In this document: positions 1 through 6,766 of the stretch, one piece after another | Layout of the letters: the number at the start of each line of letters is the position of its first letter | Numbering within the stretch: the first letter of the stretch is position 1 | Source: Deltaproteobacteria bacterium | GTDB taxonomy: Bacteria; Myxococcota; XYA12-FULL-58-9; JAUUZB01 | Direction of reading: 5' to 3' | DNA: 7,582 nucleotides | Assembly: GCA_030590185.1 (NCBI GenBank) | Contig: JAUUZB010000151.1 | Span: 1-7,582, forward strand | Notes under the pieces: model-generated | Seen by the model: the letters and a program-made list of their open reading frames with translations, nothing else | Told to the model about the DNA's origin: nothing | The model's database searches: none | Translations under genes and position numbers: made by a program

Positions 1-527
1 AAGTACATGGTGGCGGTCGGATCGGCGCTGTGGTTGAGCCCGAGTACGTGGCCGAGCTCGTGGGTGACGGTGTGTTGAATGTCGTAGGTTTGCAGGTTGG
101 CGTCCGTCGACCATGTGAAGTTCTCGCCGTTGACGATCAAGTCCGCCTCGCGCCAGGTGTCCGGGTTGTCGGCGGTGTCGCGGTAGCGCGTGGTGAGCCC
201 GCCCGCCCCGGAGGCGCCCCCTGGCCAGCCAACCTCGATGAAGGTGATGCGGTTGACGCCGTCGTCACTGTTGGCCCGGCTCGATGAGGTACCACCCTCC
301 ACGAACAGGAAATCGCTGCCGGAGACCGCGTTCCAGGTGAGCAGGGAGGCGCGGATGGCGGCTAGATCCGATCCATCGCTGACGTCATCCGAGCCGTCCT
401 CCTGAATGGTCACCGTCACGGTGGCGGTTGGCCAGATGATGGGGACCGTGGTGTCCGGGTCCCGCACGGCGGTGAAGGCGAGCAGCCCAGGGAGGGCCAG
501 CAGCAGAGCGAGGCGAGCGCACCTCAC
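1..527 (-). CDS. Secreted matrixin-like zinc metalloprotease (3' end outside window)
   Basis: Reading the minus strand from a GTG at 527-525 gives 175 whole codons before the window ends, so the C-terminus is missing. The N-terminus is a signal peptide (MRCARLALLLALPGLLAFTA), probably cleaved after FTA near residue 20. The zinc-binding motif HELGHVLGLNH spans residues 156-166: His156, His160 and His166 as zinc ligands and Glu157 as catalytic base. It is followed by SADPTATMY, whose Met174 fits the metzincin Met-turn. Upstream, a Trp-containing helix (AAIRASLLTWNAV) and the GGLTTRYRD stretch fit the matrixin (M10-like) fold. No propeptide or PRCGVPD cysteine switch is visible: the catalytic domain begins soon after the signal peptide, as is common in bacterial matrixins. 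The GTG overlaps the stop of the upstream gene (GTGA), and a GGGAG lies 8 nt before it. Expected role: endopeptidase acting outside the cytoplasm; the substrate is unknown. The family call is strong, the exact subfamily is not. Confidence 0.9.
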   Translation of the reverse strand, partial: MRCARLALLLALPGLLAFTAVRDPDTTVPIIWPTATVTVTIQEDGSDDVSDGSDLAAIRASLLTWNAVSGSDFLFVEGGTSSSRANSDDGVNRITFIEVGWPGGASGAGGLTTRYRDTADNPDTWREADLIVNGENFTWSTDANLQTYDIQHTVTHELGHVLGLNHSADPTATMY

Positions 528-1033
528 GGCCGCGTCTCCCGCAGGGCCGTCTCAACCTCCTCGAGCCTTAGCTGTTGCCTACCGGGGGGGGGACGCAGGG
601 AGCCATCACGCGTCATCAAGGGGACATCGACCCGCCGGGTGAGCACCTCTCGATCCCGAACGAAGAACGCGCCGAGCGCCATGCCGACCAGGTAGCGCCG
701 ACCATCGGCGTGCCGGTAGGTGAAGAGCAACACCCGCTCGCCCGGGATGAGCTCTGCGGTGCCTATCACCTCGGCGATCAGCGTGCCCTCGCGACCGCCG
801 AGTTGGGAGAGGGTGAGCGTGTCCCGCGGCTCGCCGCGCAGGATTCGCTCGACCCGCACCTCTGTCTCCGTCATCAACAGGCCATCGACCCGTAACGATC
901 GTTGCGAGCCAACGACCCCGATCACCACCGTGTCGGTCCGAACGGCGAGGTCGGCGAGATCCCAGTCCGCGAGGATGGTGGCCGAGGCGGGGGTGGCCAC
1001 CAGGAGCGACGCGACGACGACGATTCGCTTCAT
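524..1033 (-). CDS. Small secreted protein of unknown function, upstream partner of the matrixin
   Basis: 169 residues. The first 18 are a clear Sec signal peptide (KR start, VVVASLLV core, ASA|T cleavage). The mature part is beta-rich, with the segments TDTVVIGVVGS, MTETEVRVERILRG, LTLSQLGGREG, GERVLLFTY and YLVGMALGAFFV. I recognise this layout (a strand, an 'ILRGEP' turn, 'QLGG..G', then 'GERVLLF') as one seen in secreted proteins of myxobacteria and similar bacteria, but cannot give a family name or activity. There is no Cys in the mature part and no catalytic motif. The ATG lies 8 nt after the stop of the RCC1 lipoprotein gene with only a weak GGTGG-like Shine-Dalgarno, so translation may depend on coupling. 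The end overlaps the matrixin start by 4 nt. A possible role as folding partner, inhibitor or co-secreted partner of the protease is inference from position only. A run of nine C bases codes for Pro148-150. Confidence 0.85.
   Translation of the reverse strand: MKRIVVVASLLVATPASATILADWDLADLAVRTDTVVIGVVGSQRSLRVDGLLMTETEVRVERILRGEPRDTLTLSQLGGREGTLIAEVIGTAELIPGERVLLFTYRHADGRRYLVGMALGAFFVRDREVLTRRVDVPLMTRDGSLRPPPGRQQLRLEEVETALRETRP
536..540 (-). promoter_or_regulatory. Ribosome binding site of the matrixin gene, with GTGA start/stop overlap
   Basis: GGGAG on the minus strand lies 8 nt before the GTG at 527-525, inside the last codons of the 169-residue secreted protein gene. The start and the preceding stop share GTGA (527-524). 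This supports the GTG start and suggests translational coupling of the two genes. Confidence 0.6.
584..592 (-). repeat. Nine-base C homopolymer inside a coding sequence
   Basis: Nine consecutive G on the plus strand (C on the coding strand) encode Pro148-Pro150 of the 169-residue secreted protein. The frame used gives a plausible helical C-terminus (LRLEEVETALRE) and the GTGA junction with the next gene, so the printed length is probably the functional one. Tracts like this are prone to slippage and to sequencing error. Confidence 0.8.
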
Positions 1034-1041
1034 GCCACCAA

Positions 1042-4000
1042 CTACTCCACGAGGGTGATCAGATCACAGCTCTGCAAGGCGGCGTTCTGATAGGTGTCCG
1101 TACCATTGCAGGCGCCGGTCGCGACGTCGCAGACATTCTGTGCCGTGCAGTGCTCGCCCTCCAAGCCAGGCAGCCCGAGACCATCACCACGCCTTCCGTC
1201 GGCCCCTTGGCCCCAACAGAAGATGCCGTAGTCCTCAGCGAGGGCGCACCCATGCCAACGGCCTACCGTGATCGCGACGACATTGGTGAGTTTTTGGGCG
1301 CAAATGGGCTCGTCGGCACAACTGAGCGCTGCGTCGAGTTGACACGGCTCGCAGCTCTCGGCCGTCTCCGGCGCGCAGATCTCGGCGGGGTTGGGGTGGC
1401 CGTCGCTGGCCGGATAGCCCCGGTTTTCGGCCAGGGCTTCGAGGTCGTCCGCGCCCCAACACAGGACGCGGTTGCCCTGGGGATCACTGGTGCTGTCAGG
1501 ATCATCGGCGATGACGCAGGTGTTGAAGCGTCCGGCGGTGATGGCTTGAGCGCCGGTAAACGGTACGCAGGTGGTATCCGCACCGCTCGCGCAGACCAGC
1601 TTCGGGGCGGTGCTGTAGCTGCCGGCGGAGCCGGGCTGGCCGGTGCCGAGCTGACCCATGTCGTCGTATCCCCAGCAAGCGACCTGTCCCTCGTCTTCCA
1701 GGATCACGCAGGTGTGATATTCGCCGGCGGCGATCGCGACGGCGCCAACGCCGCCCATGTTGACGTGCACCGGCCGAGTACGGTTGTCGATGTGTCCGAT
1801 CCCGAGCTGGCCATACCCGTTTCCACCCCAACAGACGATCGTTCCATCACCCAAGAGGGCGCAGGTGTGGTGGAGCCCGGCGGTGAGGCCGACGACGTTG
1901 GCTTGGGGACCGGGACCGTTGCACCCAGGGGCTGGGATCGGGCTGCCGCTGCAGACAACATCCTGCGGCAAGAGTTCCTTGGTGGCGGTCTCGCCGTTGC
2001 CGAGCTGTCCGTCCGGGTTCATTCCCCAACATTTGATCGTACCGGCGTCTGTCAGAGCGCAGGTGTGATTGCCGCCGGCCGCGATGGCCAGAAGACCGGT
2101 GAGCGGTGACGGTTGCCCGTCATCCATACAACCGTCGCCAGTATTCTCACCGCTGGCGCAGACCTCGACGGGGTTGCCCTCAACGTGGTCAACCGTCTCC
2201 TCGTAGCCGATCCCGAGCTGACCATCGGAATTCAACCCCCAGCACAGCGCGCCGCCTGTCTCGGTGATAGCGCAGGTGTGCAGGGTGCCAGCGTTGACTG
2301 AGACGATGCTGCTCATCGGAACGCAGCTAGCGCCGCTCCCACTGGCGCAGGCCGGTGACGGGTTGGATTGCCCTGGAGCCGGGTAGGCGCCGAGCGCACC
2401 GTGGAAGTTGTCGCCCCAGCATTGCGTCTCCCCGGTGGTCGTCCTGAGGCAGGCGAACTCCTCGCCCGCCGCCACCGCGGTGGCGTCGGTTACCGGATCG
2501 CAGATCTCATTCATCGGGTCGATCGGGTCGGGGGTGATCGTGCGGCAGACTGGCTCCGGCAACAACGCCGCGGACAAGCTGTAGCTCCCGATCTTCTGGC
2601 CCCAACACCACACTTCTCCATTCGAGCCGACTGCGCAGGCGTGCCCGTCCCCGGCCGCTATCCACTCGATGGACGGCAAGGTGCCGCTGGCGCAACCGTC
2701 CGGGTGGCAGACGTCGATCGGGTTGCCCTGGTCGGGGGAGGTCACACCATTCCCCAGGCGTCCCATGCCCGCCTCGCCCCAACACTTGGCTGTACCGCCG
2801 ACGTTGGCGCAATAGAAATCGGTGCCGCCGTCGAGGGCCATGATCCCAGACAGGCGATTCCCGGTGCAGTCGCTGCCGTCCCAGGTGCCGGTTTCGCAGA
2901 CCGGCCCCGGCACACTCCGGTGGAGGGCCGACGAGCCCGTCTCTCCCCCTCCCAGCTCGCCGCTGCTGCCACGGCCCCAGCAGAAGGCTTCGTCGGCCTC
3001 ATTGATCATGCAGGTCGCCTTGTCGGTCGCGTGCAAGGATACCGGACTGCCGGTCCACGGTACGCAGTCAATCCCCCAACCGCTGTCACAGACCGCAACC
3101 GGGCCGGCGCTATGGTCGCCAACCGACACACCGAGCGGGACCGAGTCGAGGTCGTTTTGCCCCCAACAAAAAACCTCGTCGGTCGTGTCGATCACGGCGC
3201 AGGTGAAGCGTAGGCCGGCGGCAATCGTACGCACCCCGGCGAGCGCCTCGCAGGTTCCGCCGGTGCCGGCGGCGCAGACCGTCACCGGATTCGCCTGGTC
3301 CGTCCCGACCTCGCCATTGCCGAGCTGTCCGTCAACGTTGTCGCCCCAACAGCGCACCTCGCCGGTGGCATCCATCAACGCGCAGGTGTGCTTTTCGCCG
3401 GCGGCGAGCTCCCGGACGCCGGTGAGCTGATTGCCGCCGGTACAGACCGAAACATTGTCCCAGACCCCGGTCTCGCAGACCTGCGCCGGGTTGAGTTGAT
3501 CAGAGTGTGGGCTGCCGATCCCGAGCCGGCCTTGGTCGCTGTCACCCCAGCACCAAACCGCGGATCCCACCAGGGCGCAGGTGTGGCGATCATTGGCGAC
3601 GACCTGCGTGGCGCCGGTGAGCGGTGTGCCCGTGTCGCAGTCGACGCCGTTGCCGGCTCCGGTCAAGCAGACCGGTACCGGCGTATAGTGGTCATTGCCG
3701 GTGCCGTCGCCGAGCACCGGATACCAGGTGCTGCCGTTGCCCCAGCAATAGACCGCGCCGCCGGCGCCAACGGCGCAGGTATGCTCATCACTCACCGCGA
3801 TTGACGTGAGTCCGGTCATACGGACGTCGGTGCCCGTGCCATCGTTACAGATCCCGTCGCTCCACAGGGTGCTGTTGCCACACACCGGGACCGGGTTTTT
3901 TTGGTCAGCAGTCACGTTCCCGATCCCGAGCTGGCGTGAGCCGCCCTCACCCCAGCACCAGCCGTCGCCGGTCGAGGTGACCGCGCAGCTCGTGTCGTAT

Positions 4001-6174
4001 CCGACGGCGATCTCGATCACGTCGGTGAGTGGCTCGCAGTCACCCCCACTTTCGGTTCCGGCGATACAGACGCGGTAGGGCTTCGCTGGGATCGGATAGG
4101 TCCGGTGGTCTTCACCGCTCCCGAGCTGCCCGTACGTATGGGAGCCCCAGCAGCGAACCTCGCCCCCGGCGACGATGGCGCAGCTGTGACGGTCGCCGAG
4201 GACCACCCGGGTCGCGCCGGAGAGCGGCACGCAGTCGACGCCGACCCTACCTGTTTCGCATACCTGCGTAGGGCTCGGGCGCTCTATCGACGAGGCGTCA
4301 TCGCCGAGCCCGCCGCCGAGTCTCCCGTATTGGCCCTTGCCCCAGCAGCGTATCTCGCCCGATGCCTGCACGCCGCAAAGATGGTACATGCCCAACCCGA
4401 CGCTCTCCGCCGTGTGGACCGTGGTGCAGCTGTGGTCGGAGCAGACCGGGGTTGGGTTGGCGACATCCTCGATCGGCGCGCGCCCTATTTGTTTGGTGGT
4501 GTTGCTTCCCCAGCAGCGCAGCTCTCCCGTGTTGAGGGAGGCGCAGGTATGGTCGATGCCGAGGGCTATCGACTCGACGTTGGTCAAGGGCACGCAGTCA
4601 TTAGTGGCGAGACTGCCGGTCGCGCAAACGACCTGCGGCAGCGTGTAGTTGCCCTCGACGACACCAATGCCGACCTTGCCATGCTGGTTGTCGCCCCAGC
4701 AGCGCACCTCGGTGCTGGCGAGCACCGCGCAGGTGTGGTCCCGGCCGACCGCGATCTGGGTGATACCACCCAGCTTCGGGCAGGCCTGGCCAGAGCCAGA
4801 CTCGCAAACCCCGACCGGATAGGAGCGCTGGGCGCGGGTACCGTCACCGAGCTCGCCGTCCTCGTTGTGTCCCCAACACTTCGCCTCCCCGGTGCCGGTT
4901 AGGACGCAGCTGTGTTGTCCACCGGTAATCGGAATGTCGGGCACGCTCAGGGGGTCGTCGAAGGGAGCGGCGGGGCTACCGGAGACGACCGCCACCGGCG
5001 TGCGTGACTCGATCGTCGAGCCGAAGGCGTTTCGGCCGAGCCCGGCTCCCCAACAGACCAGGGAGTCATCGCCCGTGGTCGCGCAGGTGTGGTCCCGGCC
5101 CGCCGAGATGCTGCCACGGTGGCCGAGACAATCGGCGCAGCCAGGATACATCAGCTGCAATCCCTCGATGCCGACGTCTTCCCCCACCCCCCGGGGAATT
5201 CGCGCCGACGTGTAGGTGACCCCGGAGCGTTGCAGCTCGAGATCACGAACCGCGGTGGTCGAGACGCCGTAGTTGTCGGTGACCGTCCAGCTCGCCTGAA
5301 ACGGCCCGGCGCTCTTGTCGGTGAGCAGGCCTTCGATGCCCACCTCGCTGGCGAATACGTCGGCCACGTTGTCGATGCTGCCATCGGCGTAGTCAAAAGC
5401 GGCGTCCACGGTCGGGGCATAGGTCACGCTGCCGGACAGGATCATGTAACAGGCGAGATCCAACTCCGGCGCACCGTCCCAGCTCAACACCGGTGGCTCC
5501 CAGGAAAAGATGCTGACCTCGCCCCCAAAGGCATCGCCGCCAGCGTTCATCACCAGCACGCGATAGTCGTAGGTGAGACCGGGGGTGAGGCCTACGTCCG
5601 TAAAACCCTCGGCTGGGGCCAGCACCCCGCCGATGTCGGCGAAGTCCTGGTTCAAGATGCGCCGCTGCACCCGATAGGACTCGCTGGTGACGTTGTCATC
5701 GAGCCAGGTCAGCTCGACGGAGGTCGGAGTCAAGGACCGCGCCGCGATGCTGGTCAACGGCCCCGCCAGGGAGGTTTGTTCGATCTCCCCGGTGGTCGAG
5801 GAGAGGCAGTCCTGACCCTCGACGACGCGGTAGGAGCGAGCACGATAGAAGAAAACGCTGTCGGCGGCGGCGTCCGCGTCGGTGTGTTCGAAGGCGCCAG
5901 CCTCGGCTCGCGCGATCTCCCCCCAGGTGCCGGTGCCGGCGTCGCGCCGCTCGATGACAAAACCGTCGGCGTTGGTCGCCGCGGAGCTCCAGCTCAGCTC
6001 GACCCCGTCCACCGTGGCCACGCTGGCGAGCTCATCCACCCCGGCGTCCGGCGCGCAGCCGGACGAGTCGTTGGGGGGCTCCGGCACCGTCGTCGACTCG
6101 AGGAAGGGCCGCTCGCATCCGAACGCCCCGATGACGATGAGCCCGGTCAGTGTAATCGTCGTGATTCGTATCAT
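1042..6174 (-). CDS. Giant surface lipoprotein with FN3-like domains and 21 RCC1-type propeller repeats
   Basis: 1710 residues from the ATG at 6174, chosen because GGGAGGT lies 5 nt upstream. An in-frame ATG at 6210 would overlap the preceding gene and put 12 charged residues before the signal. Residues 1-20 form a lipoprotein signal (TLTGLIVIGAFGC; Cys20 is the predicted lipidated residue). Residues 41-133 and 138-225 look like two FN3 domains (DGVELSWSSAATNADGFVI; TSVELTWLDDNVTSESYRV). Residues 226-345 form another beta-rich domain. Residues 346-1710 hold 21 RCC1-type repeats (COG5184-like), each with GxxHTCAxxxxGxVxCWGxxxxGQLGxG, and mostly a second Cys pair in the loop (NPxxVCxxG..CxPLTGV). 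The dense cysteines and the signal imply an exported, disulfide-bonded protein. Role: probable binding or scaffold protein; no enzymatic motif was seen. Despite the RCC1 label, a nuclear-type nucleotide exchange function is not implied. It is followed after 8 nt by a secreted-protein gene. Confidence 0.9.
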   Translation of the reverse strand: MIRITTITLTGLIVIGAFGCERPFLESTTVPEPPNDSSGCAPDAGVDELASVATVDGVELSWSSAATNADGFVIERRDAGTGTWGEIARAEAGAFEHTDADAAADSVFFYRARSYRVVEGQDCLSSTTGEIEQTSLAGPLTSIAARSLTPTSVELTWLDDNVTSESYRVQRRILNQDFADIGGVLAPAEGFTDVGLTPGLTYDYRVLVMNAGGDAFGGEVSIFSWEPPVLSWDGAPELDLACYMILSGSVTYAPTVDAAFDYADGSIDNVADVFASEVGIEGLLTDKSAGPFQASWTVTDNYGVSTTAVRDLELQRSGVTYTSARIPRGVGEDVGIEGLQLMYPGCADCLGHRGSISAGRDHTCATTGDDSLVCWGAGLGRNAFGSTIESRTPVAVVSGSPAAPFDDPLSVPDIPITGGQHSCVLTGTGEAKCWGHNEDGELGDGTRAQRSYPVGVCESGSGQACPKLGGITQIAVGRDHTCAVLASTEVRCWGDNQHGKVGIGVVEGNYTLPQVVCATGSLATNDCVPLTNVESIALGIDHTCASLNTGELRCWGSNTTKQIGRAPIEDVANPTPVCSDHSCTTVHTAESVGLGMYHLCGVQASGEIRCWGKGQYGRLGGGLGDDASSIERPSPTQVCETGRVGVDCVPLSGATRVVLGDRHSCAIVAGGEVRCWGSHTYGQLGSGEDHRTYPIPAKPYRVCIAGTESGGDCEPLTDVIEIAVGYDTSCAVTSTGDGWCWGEGGSRQLGIGNVTADQKNPVPVCGNSTLWSDGICNDGTGTDVRMTGLTSIAVSDEHTCAVGAGGAVYCWGNGSTWYPVLGDGTGNDHYTPVPVCLTGAGNGVDCDTGTPLTGATQVVANDRHTCALVGSAVWCWGDSDQGRLGIGSPHSDQLNPAQVCETGVWDNVSVCTGGNQLTGVRELAAGEKHTCALMDATGEVRCWGDNVDGQLGNGEVGTDQANPVTVCAAGTGGTCEALAGVRTIAAGLRFTCAVIDTTDEVFCWGQNDLDSVPLGVSVGDHSAGPVAVCDSGWGIDCVPWTGSPVSLHATDKATCMINEADEAFCWGRGSSGELGGGETGSSALHRSVPGPVCETGTWDGSDCTGNRLSGIMALDGGTDFYCANVGGTAKCWGEAGMGRLGNGVTSPDQGNPIDVCHPDGCASGTLPSIEWIAAGDGHACAVGSNGEVWCWGQKIGSYSLSAALLPEPVCRTITPDPIDPMNEICDPVTDATAVAAGEEFACLRTTTGETQCWGDNFHGALGAYPAPGQSNPSPACASGSGASCVPMSSIVSVNAGTLHTCAITETGGALCWGLNSDGQLGIGYEETVDHVEGNPVEVCASGENTGDGCMDDGQPSPLTGLLAIAAGGNHTCALTDAGTIKCWGMNPDGQLGNGETATKELLPQDVVCSGSPIPAPGCNGPGPQANVVGLTAGLHHTCALLGDGTIVCWGGNGYGQLGIGHIDNRTRPVHVNMGGVGAVAIAAGEYHTCVILEDEGQVACWGYDDMGQLGTGQPGSAGSYSTAPKLVCASGADTTCVPFTGAQAITAGRFNTCVIADDPDSTSDPQGNRVLCWGADDLEALAENRGYPASDGHPNPAEICAPETAESCEPCQLDAALSCADEPICAQKLTNVVAITVGRWHGCALAEDYGIFCWGQGADGRRGDGLGLPGLEGEHCTAQNVCDVATGACNGTDTYQNAALQSCDLITLVE
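1045..5139 (-). repeat. 21 RCC1-type protein repeats (about 64 residues each)
   Basis: The repeats are anchored by 21 in-frame CWG tripeptides, whose Cys codons begin (minus strand) at 5055, 4878, 4701, 4515, 4347, 4152, 3957, 3747, 3552, 3351, 3168, 2982, 2784, 2607, 2421, 2244, 2031, 1833, 1677, 1461 and 1218. Spacing runs from 156 to 243 nt, mean about 192. The DNA copies are diverged, so this is an old protein-level repeat and not a DNA satellite. Units 14 (CWGQKIGSYS), 20 (CWGADDLEAL) and 21 (CWGQGADGRRG) have weak GQLG segments. Units 1 and 18 lack the second Cys pair in the loop. The final residues SCDLITLVE repeat the beginning of a unit. Confidence 0.92.
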
Positions 6175-6179
6175 CTCAT

Positions 6180-6186
6180 ACCTCCC
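6180..6186 (-). promoter_or_regulatory. Ribosome binding site of the RCC1 lipoprotein gene
   Basis: GGGAGGT on the minus strand, a near-perfect Shine-Dalgarno, lies 5 nt before the ATG at 6174. It sits in the 16-nt gap after the preceding TGA (6193-6191) and fixes the start at 6174. A second ATG inside the spacer (ATGAGATGA) hits a stop after two codons and is not a useful start. Confidence 0.85.
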
Positions 6187-6190
6187 GTGT

Positions 6191-6655
6191 TCAAAAACGA
6201 ACACGCCCAAGGATACCGCCCGGTCCCAGAATTACGCTGACGTCGACCGCCTGCGCTTCCCCCACGCCCAAAAAGGTGTCGTACCTGCCCGGCTCCGGTC
6301 CCATGAACCAGAGCAGCCCGCCAGCGGTCGCCGCGGCCGCACCGAGCAAAAAGGTGGTGATGCTCAAGGAATCGAGCACCACCAGATCGTTCTCCCGTTG
6401 TTTGATCAGATCGAACTCCGCCGTGGTGCGAATCGTCGCGGCGTTGTACGCGTCAACCTGATCGTTGAGCGTCGCAGCCTGCCCTCGGCCGGCGACGGTC
6501 AAGCCGATGCCTGTGCCGATGAGCGCGGCGGCAGCGCCCAAGGTCACCCACGCGGTGACGCGGTACTTCATGGCCTGGCTGTCGTATTCCCGGACGAACT
6601 CGGCCGATGGCTTCAACGCCGCGTCGAGTTGGGTCTGGCGATCTTCGGTGATCAT
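6191..6655 (-). CDS. C-terminal part of the interrupted PEGA-domain membrane protein
   Basis: 154 residues from the first ATG after the in-frame stop. The same frame is open, and clearly protein-like, all the way up to the TAA at 6766. The 36 codons between them encode GSIVGVSPITEPLTLAGG and onward to VRFRQDI, the body of a PEGA domain. This piece is therefore best read as the severed end of the upstream gene, not an independent gene. Residues 1-16 finish the PEGA domain. Residues 33-56 (VTLGAAAALIGTGIGLTVAG) and 95-118 (ITTFLLGAAAATAGGLLWFM) look like membrane segments, separated by a polar, probably helical stretch (57-93). The tail ends GGILGRVRF. An AGGA lies 4 nt before the ATG, so reinitiation is conceivable, but the product would lack most of PEGA. 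A 16-nt gap leads to the RCC1 lipoprotein gene. Confidence 0.6.
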   Translation of the reverse strand: MITEDRQTQLDAALKPSAEFVREYDSQAMKYRVTAWVTLGAAAALIGTGIGLTVAGRGQAATLNDQVDAYNAATIRTTAEFDLIKQRENDLVVLDSLSITTFLLGAAAATAGGLLWFMGPEPGRYDTFLGVGEAQAVDVSVILGPGGILGRVRF

Positions 6656-6763
6656 GATGTCCTGGCGAAAGCGAACGAAGCCCTGCTTCTCGATGTCGAT
6701 CTGATGGGTGCCGCCAGCGAGGGTGAGCGGCTCGGTGATCGGAGAGACACCGACGATCGAGCC

Positions 6764-6766
6764 TTA
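6764..6766 (-). other. In-frame TAA interrupting a PEGA domain
   Basis: The upstream reading frame ends ATVAV-TAA and continues without a shift as GSIVGVSPITEPLTLAGG. PEGA domains normally read like 'V.VDG..VG.SP', so the stop replaces the residue just before the conserved Gly. One base change from a sense codon (for example TAC, GAA, AAA or CAA) would create it. Standard recoding of TAA is not expected in such bacteria. Confidence 0.85.

Noticed and set aside
1150..2109. 319-codon open frame on the plus strand
   Set aside because: Antisense to the RCC1 gene; its composition mirrors the repeats and GC codon bias. No domain, signal or ribosome site was seen.
2368..3213. 281-codon open frame on the plus strand
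   Set aside because: Antisense shadow of RCC1 units 11-15, with an Arg/Ala/Gly-rich composition typical of a GC-rich shadow frame.
4105..4902. 265-codon open frame on the plus strand
   Set aside because: Antisense shadow of the first RCC1 units; no recognisable protein features.
1045..5139. CRISPR array or DNA satellite suggested by regularly spaced ccccaaca/ccccagca on the plus strand
   Set aside because: The periodic word is the reverse complement of Cys-Trp-Gly codons; the flanking DNA is diverged and spacing varies, so it is a protein repeat.
6175..6210. Earlier in-frame ATG at 6210 for the RCC1 lipoprotein
   Set aside because: It would overlap the previous gene by 20 nt and place charged residues before the lipoprotein signal. 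The ATG at 6174 has a near-perfect Shine-Dalgarno.
5089..6240. 383-codon open frame on the plus strand
   Set aside because: Opposite the FN3, signal peptide and first repeat of the lipoprotein, and crosses its ribosome site; no protein features of its own.
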